Below, piece after piece: positions 47,448-57,500 of a stretch of 64,000 nt of DNA. Source of the DNA: Harmonia axyridis (lineage: Eukaryota > Arthropoda > Insecta > Coleoptera > Coccinellidae); NCBI RefSeq assembly GCF_914767665.1, contig NC_059504.1, positions 9,116,501-9,180,500 of the forward strand. The letters are read 5' to 3'. Under the pieces are notes generated by a model, which was given only the letters and a program-made list of their open reading frames with translations, did not search any database and was not told the DNA's origin. How positions within the stretch are numbered: position 1 is the first letter of the stretch; every line of letters begins with the position of its first letter. The position numbers and the translations under genes are program-made.

Positions 47448-47638
47448 CGGGAGACCTACAAGTTGGAGGCCACTGCCCAAGACAAAGGCTTTCCCCCCTT
47501 GTCCCGATCTGTGGAGGTGCAGATAGACGTGGTGGACCGCGCGAACAACCCTCCCGTCTGGGATCACGTGGTGTACGGTCCGATCTTCATTCGGGAGAAC
47601 CTCCCGGTCGGGGCTAAGGTTGTGTCAGTCAAGGCAAG
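47448..47638 (+). CDS. CadN: CadN exon E2 (7b-type), alternative to E1
   Basis: 191 bases; acceptor gcgtggcag, donor GTCTGT (weak). Starts RETYKLEATAQDKGFPPLSR, linker DVVDRANNPPVWDH, ends VYGPIFIRENLPVG..SVKA. E1 and E2 share the frame and the positions of the EC motifs, with differences spread along the exon, as expected of an ancient exon duplication. The intron between them is only 199 bases. Using both (382 bases) or neither would shift the frame before exon F, so the pair must be mutually exclusive for a full-length protein. This matches the Drosophila 7b version (RANNPPVWDH). Confidence 0.93.
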
Positions 47639-48035
47639 GTCTGTCCAGAGATAAAAACTTATCCGTGTGCGCTGTGCGGTAGCACGACGCTGCACGGCGC
47701 CCTTCGTCTGTTTGTGCACGCTTCACCCGCGGGGCAGCACGGAAGCCCACGCCTGAACCACCACCCCATTAACGACACAAGAGGGTTTCATGGGTTTAAC
47801 AGCAGCAGCGTTTAATATCAGCCTAGATTTTTGGTCGGACTAGGGTTTGGTGCTCTTGATCTTACGACTTTGCAAAATGTAATAACTCAATTAGGATGTT
47901 AAAATTACAGAGTTAGGACCATTGAAATCAGGCGATCAGTTTGGACTGAGCCACCGTTTCGTCTATATATTTAGCCTTTATCATGGCTACAGAAGGAAAC
48001 AAACAAAATAGGTATAGGATGAAGTAACAAATACA
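47639..48035. other. GC-rich start of the intron after E2
   Basis: The first 140 bases (to about 47780) are GC-rich and contain several gtgc/gcac words that could pair locally. Nothing coding was seen. After that the composition falls back to the AT-rich level of the window. Confidence 0.4.
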
Positions 48036-48850
48036 TAGGCGTACGTTTTTGTTTCCGCCGTGTTTTTTTCCGAAATTCGAGTCTTCATTGTGAAAACTGG
48101 TTATCCATTCATGATTTAAAGTATTGTCCATCGCTGGCCACTACTTTCTTCCATAATGCGGGCAGCGTACGAATCCCGCATTGAAAAAACTGGTCATATT
48201 TTGAAGCGATCCACGAATCGATCCAATTTGTGTGCCTTTGATCGAAATAAGTGATAGTCCGAAGGAGCATTGTCTGAAGAAATAATACGACTAATGGGGT
48301 AGGACCTCCCATTTCAACGTTTCCAAGTATGTTTTGACCACTTTCGCAACATGAGTTCGAGCATTGTCATACTGTAAAATCACTTTATCATGTCTCTCGT
48401 TGTATTGCGGTCGTTTGTCTTTCGATGCCCGGCTTAAACGCATGAATTGTGTTCGATAACTATCGCCTGTGATTGTTTCATTAGGTTTTAACACCTCATA
48501 ATACACTACGCCGAGCTGGTCCCACCAAATACTGAGCACGACTTTGGAACTGTGAATATTCGGTTTGGCTGTCGTCGTGGAAGCATGGCCGGTATATTCC
48601 CATAATTTTCTGCTCTTGGGAATATCGTAACGAACCCATTTTTCATCTCCAGTCACAATGCGATGCAGAATTCCCTTCCGAGAATAACTTTATGGTGCAG
48701 ACACAAATCGAATAATATTTCGATGGTGTTATGTTCACAAATACCTAAGCTTATTGTATGACATCTACGATCTATTTATTTCGACTACCACCTATCGCTA
48801 CCAGCTACAGCCATCTATTGTAAAACGACGGAAGCAAAGTTGTACACTTA
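48036..48850 (-). mobile_element. mauritiana-type mariner, internally deleted, in CadN
   Basis: The left terminus aggcgtacgtttttgtttcc at 48037 and the right terminus ggaagcaaagttgtacactt ending near 48850 are imperfect inverted repeats next to TA dinucleotides. At about 815 bp it is shorter than a 1.3 kb full copy. The lost part is the DNA-binding half of the transposase. A fragment of the same right end sits at 42803-42903. Confidence 0.85.
48116..48690 (-). pseudogene. mauritiana-type mariner transposase, N-terminally deleted
   Basis: The minus-strand frame 48291-48656 reads MTGDEKWVRYDIPKSRK (first catalytic Asp in GDE), VVLSIWWDQLGVVYYEVLKP, LQYDNARTHVAKVVKTYLET and LKWEVLPH. A frameshift then destroys the PPYSPD..SDYHLF block. 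The frame 48109-48312 ends WIDSWIASK, GIRTLPALWKKVVASDGQYF and a stop. The order and wording match Mos1-like DD34D enzymes. It is inactive because of the missing N-terminus and broken third catalytic region. Confidence 0.88.
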
Positions 48851-51806
48851 GTACAATCACTTACTCCAACTCATACCTATCTGGTTTATTTTTTCTGTAG
48901 CGTTGATGGAGTTTGAATATATAAACGAAACTTTGACTCAGTTCAAATTGGTCGCTGGATTTCAATGTAATTTGAACTTTTATTTCTGTTCTATCAAGGT
49001 GATTAGTAGACCAATTTCACCAAAGCCAAATTCATGTTATTGTGAGGATTTTTTGTCTTCATTTATCCCAGGTTCAAAAGAGAACATATTTTTACTTACA
49101 CTAGATTATTCAATGTTTCACATTCTGTCGTAAAGGTATAATTTATCATTTAAAGGCCAATAGAAAGGAATTGTCGAAAATTGTTGAGGTTGTACGTCAA
49201 CTGTCATTTAGTTTGTTAGTAGTAGTTTATTTTGCATAACGCTAATAACTAATATCTGGTCAAAAACCCAAAAATACACTGCAACAACCACTGCTTCACT
49301 CTGATTCGACTTTTTGACCACTCATTCAGATTGCTTTATAATTTCCTTGAAATGACTATAAGAATTACGTTTTATTGATTACCTACATTCTTTCGAATGC
49401 CAAATCATTTTACAGTGAAAAAGTACTAGTTTCAAAATATTGTTCTTCTTTCAAACTGATCAATTTGTCCCTTTGTCATGAAAGAAAATAAATAGTATGT
49501 TTCATTCAAAATGGTGAAGTCGGTCTACTAAAAACCAGTACCTATTTACTTTTTTCAAATATAAGTAATATAAAATAGATATGTATATCGAAAATTCATT
49601 GAGTTATTCATTTTCAAATAACGTTAATTCTGACTACCATATCACGAATATAATAACATTGAAAAATCTCAGGGGAAAGGTTTTCTTTATATCAATTTTT
49701 ACATTTTCCATTCAGTTGAACACTTCGAAAAATTCGAATGCAATCAGCAGCTGCCATCAGAACGTAAAGCCAATTATTTTCAAATTTCAAACATTTTATG
49801 TGTTTTTTAGTTTTTATAGGTCATTTTATTTGTACTTGGCCACAACACAAGAATTGGTAACAGTTGAATCTTTATATTTCAAATTATAATTTTGCAGGAC
49901 CTTCACTTGAAAACTACCTTGTCACACAGCTCTCAATACAAAAACAACAAGAATTTTCAGCTTTTGCGAGATTTTATTAAGATAGGTCTAGAAATCAGTG
50001 AAGAACTCCAGGGAGCTCTGCTTTATCACATCATCATTTTATTCAGTGCTTTCAAGATATCCCAATTGTTAAATTTTTTCTTTCTAATTATATGTCAAAA
50101 ATATATGTCGAAGTAGTTCATAACGCATCAAATGAACTATGTACATCTTTTGATGGTGGTTGCTAGATTCGATTCGAAACAATCAGACAATGTTTCTTAT
50201 TCTTCAATATATATTAATACTCAGTGCATGGAAGTACTAATGGCATAACGATTAATTCACTAACAATAATAAAATTCACATGAACTAGTTGAGCACGTTA
50301 CAATTTATTAATATTCTTTTGACTAATTAAATATTAACTCGAACATAATCAATTTTGTATAGAATTTCAATATACCCTCCCTTCCCTTCACTTTCATAGG
50401 AAGTTTATTGTTTTTCAACTTATGTTTTCTCGAATTTACCCTTTATCTTAGAGTTCTTGGATAATTTAGTAGAATCTTTTTATTTTTGTTATGAATTTAA
50501 ACAACTTACAATGATTTTTTCTGTGATTTCCATACTTATACATAATACAAGTGATCTTTCAATATGAATAACTATTTTCGAATCAATGTTTTCCATTTAA
50601 TTGAATGCATCTCTACAATTCTTATTTTTCTTCAGTTGATCTTATTCTATTAGTGTATTTAGTATTAACGTCTCTTTTATTTCTTAAAGTATGATATTAA
50701 CTGATTTTAGTGTGTTTAATTCTGCTATACCTTGGCAATTTTTCTTTTGTTTTTTCGCATAACGTACTCAACTAGAAATATGAGAAATTTTTTGCAGAAT
50801 GAACTTTTCTCTCTGGGTTATAAAATTTATTCAGACGTCAATGGAAAATTTTAGTATGAATAAGGTTAGGATTTGACGTTGGTATACAATTTTTGCTGCT
50901 CATCGTGTCGTCGTCTTCAACTCCAATTCCTAGTAGTTCTGGGTGTGTTTAGTCCTTCCTGTTGTTCCTTATTGGGACACTTTGAATGTTGTTGATGCGC
51001 TGACACCACACGCAATAACTCACATTCAACAGCTTGGGGCAAAGGGTAAATGCATACCTCAACAACATTCGGGGTCCAGTTCATCATTTCCATCATCCAT
51101 CGAAATTTTAGATTTAGTTTATTATATTCATTGATCAAAAATTTGATTCAACTTCTTGCTCATCACTTCATACTTACTCTAGAAGAGAATTCAAAACCTT
51201 AGGTAAATCAGGAAATTGAATCAAAATTTTGAAAATATTGAGTAAAAAAATCATAACTAAAAATACTTCTGAGATAATTTCAGGACAAACCTCATTGGCA
51301 GTAATTTACCAATTTTCGAAATGAGTATTTTTCGCAATCAGCACCTAATTTGAAATTATTTTTGCATGGAGAATCTAGTCATAAATTTTAGAAGGTGCTG
51401 ATTTATTCCAAATTTTTTTAGAGTAGGTAAATTAAATGGTTGCATGATGCATTTTTTCCGAGAAAGAAGTTTTTACTTTTTAAGTATCCATGGTGAAATT
51501 TTCATTGGTAGGACAGTGAAAATCAGGTTTTTTTTGGAATATTTTTATCAAAATTTTGAGTTCATCGGAATTTTCTCGATATTTTGTAATTTTGTGTTTT
51601 TTCACCATGAATACTGCAAATTTGGTTAAATTATCGGTATTTTTGCATGCGGCTGATCAGTTTTTGTAGGCCATATTGTTTTCATTTGAAAACATTTTGC
51701 TTTTTGTTCGTGACACAATTTTTAGTTATGAAAAAATACATGCCAACATTTTTAAGGCAACTTTTGGGGTTGCAGTATAGATTTTTCATAATTTTCATTC
51801 ATATAG
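48851..51806. other. rest of the intron between E2 and F
   Basis: About 3 kb of AT-rich DNA without recognised repeats. Frames such as 49581-49889 (102 codons, + strand) have no domain and a composition typical of chance. It ends with the short acceptor catatag at 51800-51806. Confidence 0.45.
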
Positions 51807-51996
51807 CTCCGGAATCGAGAACAATCCAACGGTATTTTACCGTTTGATGCCTGGATCTACTGCGCAGACGAACAAGTTTCACACCTTCTATTTGCAACAG
51901 AGGCCTGACAATGGTTTTACATGGGCTGACATCAAAGTCAATCACCCACTTGACTATGAAACTATAAAGGAATATAATCTTACCATACGTGTAGAG
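51807..51996 (+). CDS. CadN: CadN exon F: middle of the EC after the alternative exons
   Basis: The acceptor is tcatatag and the donor GTGGGT. The first base completes AG+C (Ser) from either E1 or E2; the other 189 bases are 63 codons, ending in phase 0. The peptide SGIENNPTVFYRLMPGST, then FHTFYLQQRPDNGFTW and HPLDYETIKEYNLTIRVE is very characteristic of CadN. The EC here is divergent: DxD is replaced by SSGIENN, while LDYE is kept. Confidence 0.94.
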
Positions 51997-52076
51997 GTGG
52001 GTACCCTCATTTCATTAGGTAGGGTTTTAATACAATTATTTAAGGAGCCAAAAAAAAAATAATAAAAAAAAATTTT

Positions 52077-52486
52077 CTCTAAATCTGTGATTATTCTATT
52101 CATTCTTCCACATCTTGTAGAACAAAATCGTGCGAGAATATATCAGAAACGCACAGTTTTCATGGTTATATTTTATTATTATATGTTGGTACTCCGAACT
52201 TTCCGCCACAGCTTTATCTGTCAATTCATCAATTTGCCTTAAAGAAATTAGTTCTGCCAACCAACATTTTTCAATGCAAAAATCACTAAATGATATTTAT
52301 GGAAATATTTCATTAATTTCAATAAAAATGCAATGAATTAGTGAAAATAATGTATAATACTCGTACAGAAGGCTCATTCTACCACTCGTTCATTCAAAAA
52401 CTCGCCACTTCGTGGCTCGTTTTTGAATTTTGAACTCGTGGAAGAATATCAATGCCTTCTGCACTTGTATTATAAATAACTATTCT
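52077..52486. repeat. 410-bp unclassified repeat S, copy 2, in CadN intron 6
   Basis: Same length and nearly the same sequence as 18037-18446, same orientation. It begins ctctaaatctgtg after an A-rich tract (52050-52072) and ends aataactattct. The 68-codon open frame is again intact (52130-52336), with only a few amino acid changes against copy 1. No duplicated target was recognised. Confidence 0.85.
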
Positions 52487-52883
52487 AGCATAAAATATTT
52501 TGTCTTTGCTCACGTTGATCAATACCTGGCATATATTTTTTATGTTCATCATGCTCAGTGAATACTGATGCAAACGGGAGATAATGTTCACTGAAAAAAT
52601 CTCCTGAAGTCTTGATAACTAATTCATTGTCCGATATTTTCAAATTAATGAGTTTCTGATCGAAAATAACAATTTTATAAAATAATGGATAATTAATTAT
52701 GTTTGAGGTAAAATCAATAATCTTATAATATTATAAGATCATTGGGTAAAAATTTTTCAATCTGAATAATTGTGAGCTTAGAATTTATCAGAGTATTATA
52801 GAGTATCAAAGTCGATGAGTCTTGTTAGTTTCTGTGTCCAAAATTAGCAAGTGTCAGATTATATTACCTCTATTTTGTTTTAG

Positions 52884-53066
52884 AATAATGGGGCACAACA
52901 GTTGGCTTCTGAAGCAACCGTTTACATTCAATTGGAAGATGTGAATGACGAAATACCCCTTTTTACTGAGAGAGAACAGGAAACAGTGTTAGAAGGAGAA
53001 CCCATAGGAACAAAGGTCACTCAAGTGAATGCCATAGATAAGGATGGAACTTTTCCTAATAATCAG
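52884..53066 (+). CDS. CadN: CadN exon G: EC linker and start of the next EC
   Basis: The acceptor is ttgttttag and the donor GTATAT; 183 bases, 61 codons, phase 0 at both ends. The peptide starts NNGAQQLASEATVYIQLEDV, continues NDEIPLFTEREQETVLEGEP and ends with IDKDGTFPNNQ. It contains the DVNDEIP linker and the DKD calcium motif. Together with exon F it reconstitutes the EC boundary. A downstream alternative version in intron 53067-54384 was looked for and not found. Confidence 0.95.
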
Positions 53067-54384
53067 GTATATTTTCTTGTTAATAATATTAATGTATCTT
53101 TCAGTAATTGGCTTGAAGGCGAGGTTCGAACACAAAAAAAAAATATAATGAATTCTAACTATCCAGATTTATTTTTGAGCATACTGCCTAAAAGTTACCC
53201 AGAAGCTTAGAAGTTTAAAATCATTGAGACTGCGTCAACAATACTTTTATACTGGTCTAGATGCGGTTATTCTGAATGAGAAAGGAAAAGTTAGATGATT
53301 TTGGAATCAATATTAGTTAGCAGCGTAAATATAGGACACATAGTTCTTGAAGGGATATAATATCAGAGAGATATTTTGTGAAATGCTCTTCCGGAAAAAA
53401 ATGTCTAAATTTCACTTGTAGTTATTGAGTTCTTAATTTGAGCATTGAATAAGAAGCATGTGTACTAAATATGAACAATATTATACAGCGTGGTCCGCTT
53501 GTTATGACCCCAGGAAGTGTGGAATTCATATCTCGGTAACAAAGACAGTTGTGAGAGCCAATAGAAGTGATATATCTAGAACCACCTTGATGCCCTCTAT
53601 TTTTTTGAGTTTTCCGTTTCTTGATGAAATATCCTGTATAATTTCAAATATTTACTTAAGAGGGGTTTATACCGTTTCAGCGATCAGTTCAAAAAATAGT
53701 AAGCTTTCTTATACGCTAGAGACCATCGATTTATTTGTGGTTTTCACTATTATTCATTATGTAGAGTTCGTCATTGCGGAAAGTACTCATTTATTAATGT
53801 TTCATTAAAGAAAAAATATATGCATGATACAACTTTCCGTACAATCATTTATTTTTGTTATGAATTTTCACATGAAAATATTATACTGAAAGCTTTGTCA
53901 AATGCTCAAAAAACGGTTCTTCTAAAATTAAAAATAAAGACGTAAAAACGCATTCTGAATTCTTGTATTTGGTAGAAAAAGACAGTGAATCATAAGAATA
54001 TTTGGAATTGCTTAATTCATCCTGAAAAAAGGAGGGATCTCAAAAACGCTGAGGAGGGGGAGTAGTTAATGGTTGGAAGAACACGAGAATGCCTCGTGGT
54101 ATAAACCCCTCTCAATAATACCCCCATTTATCTATATTATAAATCTTGGATACACAGTCGCATTTGGAAATATGCCAAATAATAAGACAAAGGTGGTATT
54201 CTTTGGCCCAGAGACTCCATAGTTGTCGAAAACTTCTTCAGAAAGCACACACTGGTATGGAATTCATTTTTCTCCTCAGAATTCCTGAACTTTTGTTGTT
54301 TGAACTGTTTTTATATCTCGCAGACACATTCAAGCCCACTGCACCGTAAACCTGCAACGTTAACGCATTGTTCTTTTGTTTCAG
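53067..54384. other. CadN intron 7
   Basis: 1318 bases without a recognised element. The frame 53458-53808 (116 codons) shows no domain. Phrases near 53480-53640 (ggaattcatatctcggtaac, gaaatatcctgtataat) look like dispersed insect repeats of unknown class. The acceptor is gtttcag at 54378-54384. Confidence 0.45.
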
Positions 54385-54574
54385 GTGTATTATTATATCG
54401 TGGATTCTCCGCGTAATGAAGGCAAAGACTTTTTCGAAATAAACAAAGAAACGGGCGAAGTGTTCACGAAAGTTGTTTTCGATAGGGAGAAGCAGGGAGC
54501 TTACGCTCTCGAAGTGGAGGCTAGAGATGGGGCACCTTCTGCCAGACCGAACAGCGATAACGAGCCAAATTCAG
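54385..54574 (+). CDS. CadN: CadN exon H: second half of an EC
   Basis: The acceptor is tttgtttcag and the donor GTGAGT; 63 codons plus one base (G), so the next exon must start with two bases of a Gly-like codon. The peptide VYYYIVDSPRNEGKDFFEIN, then FDREKQGAYALEVEARDGAP and ARPNSDNEPNS includes the FDRE calcium motif. The Asn/Ser-rich end is where the CadN protein continues towards the next linker. The next exon was not found in the remaining 9.4 kb. Confidence 0.95.
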
Positions 54575-57500
54575 GTGAGTTATTGATATTTATTACGAGA
54601 AATAATGAGCTAATTACGGGATTGACTCGTCAGTTCTTTCCTTGTTTTTTATGCCAATCGTAGTAGAGAAACTTCTGTAAGTTTTTTCTTTGCTATGGCG
54701 TTTCAAGAATTGGATTGATTTGGTCTTCACTCGATGGAAATAACAATTGTTTCGCTAGGCGAAAGCTTCTTCAGATTTTTCCGTTTCAATAACTGAAATA
54801 CGTACAGAAAGTTATCAAAAACGACGAGTTGTTAACTTCCACTTGGTGTTGTACTAATATTACAATTTTATTAGGTCTACTTCTTTGTAGAGCTTCTAGG
54901 AATATTGAGTCATAAGTTTTATTTTCGGTATGTAGATCTTCAAAATTGTGGTTGAACTTATGTATTAATTCTAATAAGTGATAGGAATATGTAGATTTAT
55001 TCTTGCAGTTGAGGAAACTCTTCAGATTTTCATTGATTCTGATCTGAGAAGATCTTCCTCTTTATCCAATGTATGTATACTTTTCGGCAATCATTACAGG
55101 TTCACTTATATACTACTCATTTATCATCTTTTGATGTAGTATCTTTATTGTTTTTGATGAATTTACTGAGGTTTGAAAAGGTTTGGAAATAAGTACTTAT
55201 ATTTATCGATAAGATATATGCCAATTTTTATGGAATACATTTGGTATGAGACATGGAAATGTATTTGAAATTTTATTTCATCTTGTTTTGTAGTTTTCAC
55301 TCCACTTAATTTCATAATTATATTGATGGTTGAACCTGAGAGAATCTGCGAATTGAATGAAATAGTTGAGATACTACACATAACTTAAATTTCAAATTAT
55401 CTTATACAGAGTGTCTCAAATTCTAGTACCAATTAGTCGTTTCTGGAGAACTGATTCTATTGGAAATCAAAAATTGAGATTATAATGTTATTTGATAATT
55501 CTCTACTGAGTTAAGATTTTCTTTGCGACCTGAGTATTTCAAGTTATACAGGGAATGAAAAAAAAAATTTTACATACAATCTTCTCAGATATGACTAATT
55601 ATTCGATTTTGTACAATTTCTCATTTCAAATTATGCATTATTCCAAATAATTCATAAAATAGCAAAGATCAAAAACTGAAAGAAACGGAAATAATACAAT
55701 CCTAATCAGCTTTTTGTTCATCAGACTCATCCTCAATATCATAACGTATACCACCTCCACAATTTCATATTAGAAGAATGTGGAAATGTTGTGCATCTTT
55801 TGAATGAAAGAAATATCGTCACAGGGTGTTTTGAATATTGTGTAGAAATTATGAAACAATCTGACTATAAAAATAATGATAGTGCTCAAACATGATCATA
55901 AGGCTAAATACAATAATTTCTTAGATATTTGTGATATCCTTCATTCTTGATTGATATCCGAATTTCTTTCATAATATTCGACAAACTTTATGATGATATT
56001 TCTTAAATTCAAAAATTGTAACATATTTCCACTTTTTTTTCAAAAATGTGAAGACGATTCACATTTAGGATAGGTATAGAGAAAATGAATAAATACTGAC
56101 TAGGTACTCATTTTCAATTTTTCAGATTTTTCTATTGGTATTTTAAAAAAATATATGGAGTAATGAAAGAGATTAAACAAAGAATCTTTAAGAATCGAAT
56201 TCTTAATTATATCAAAGGAGAAAAGTAAAGAAAGATTTGTTTTTGGAAATATAATTTTCATGACCTGTATAACTGTATAACTATTCAAGTCACAAATATA
56301 GTCAAGTTTAGCAAAGAATATCGAATGATATTCACCCAATATTCTCAATTTACGGAATTCAAATAAGCCAAATTCTCCAGAAACTCGAACTTGAAAAACC
56401 CTGTTTTAATCGCAAAAAAAAATAAACGAGAAAATCCAAGTGTATTTGTCAAACATACGGTTAGGTAAATAGGCGTGAAATAAAAATATAATACTTATAA
56501 AAGGCTGTAGCACTGCCTCCTAAACAAGTCGTGAGCCGCCACTGCTCGCAAATGCAATACAAAATTACGAAGCAGTCTCTTGTTTTCCTGCTTGAAAAAA
56601 AAAATTCTCCCGTTGGTTCCCGTAATCAACCTCACCAAGAAATTTTTTGCTAAGCGCGCAGAGAACCCAGCAGCAAACCGTATTTCATACGGAAAAATAT
56701 TTCGTATTTTTCGCCCCGCAGTGAACGCCATTCCTGCAGCTTCAAACGAGAAATTATTCTCTATTAGGTTTCTCGGAATTTATAGGCACTTTATGAAGCG
56801 TTCGGAACTCGGTTTTCCAGAGTTATGCAACAAATTCACCGTGGGGTAGGAAATTCGTGGAAATAGTGACCTCCGTTTTCGCTGGGTACGTTCCGGTTTA
56901 TATTCGATTTGACGCGAGAAAACTTCGTGGCATTCGGGATAGAATATTCCTCTCTATTTAATATCTCTATATGTTCGTCCAGGCTGATGCTAGTAGGTTT
57001 TGGCTTTGTGCTTTCCATTGTGGTTTTTAGAAGCGAAAAATCGAGATTATGTTCTACTCTGAAGGTGTTGGCGAATCGTAAGGACTTTACTCGATCAGCT
57101 CAAGGTGATGAGTAAAAAAGAATCCTTTTTCCGTAAACGTCAAAGAACTTCACGTTCGACTTCATCATTATTTCATTGTCTACTATTGAAATATTATTTT
57201 CCATCTGTAGCTTTTACCACCGGCCTTTAGCGTACAATAAAAACTTTTAAATAGTCGAGTCATAAGTATATAATGAGCTATTTTACTCCCCCAATAGCAG
57301 GAGAAAAGTGAGTCTTTTACTGCCTTGAGTAAAAAAGCATTTCCAACTCAATTGAAGATTATTTCATCATTTTTATTTAATAGCAACATTTTCTTCGATA
57401 TTGCTGCCACCGCTAATAATATACAAATAGATATGTTAGTTGATCAATTTAAATATTTGGTATCGTAATATTCGTCCCTTTCAATTTGTTGGAAGTTGAA

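Larger units (their letters stand above)
39870..54574 (+). other. CadN: N-cadherin gene segment, internal exons
   Basis: Eight successive exon positions (one present in two versions) encode about 875 residues made only of extracellular cadherin repeats. CadN is a calcium-dependent homophilic adhesion receptor at the neuronal surface. In Drosophila it acts in axon fasciculation and in target and layer selection. The identity rests on the run of linkers (DINDEPP, DVNDNAP, NKNDEEP, DVNDNKP, DVNDNPP, DRxNxPP, DVNDEIP) together with distinctive stretches such as RRFQSTPEERLSIVGGKRAP and YNLTIRVENNGAQQLASEAT. These match what I know of Drosophila DN-cadherin almost residue for residue. All splice phases fit. 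The segment begins and ends inside the ectodomain, so the signal peptide, EGF/laminin-G region, transmembrane helix and catenin-binding tail lie elsewhere. No in-frame stop or frameshift occurs in any exon. Confidence 0.95.

Noticed and set aside
49581..49889. 102-codon + strand open frame in the intron after E2
   Set aside because: Phe-, Ser- and Asn-rich, as AT-rich DNA translates by chance. No domain and no similarity to cadherin repeats.
53458..53808. 116-codon + strand frame in intron 7, tested as an alternative to exon G or H
   Set aside because: No EC motif, no calcium ligands and no suitable splice sites in phase.
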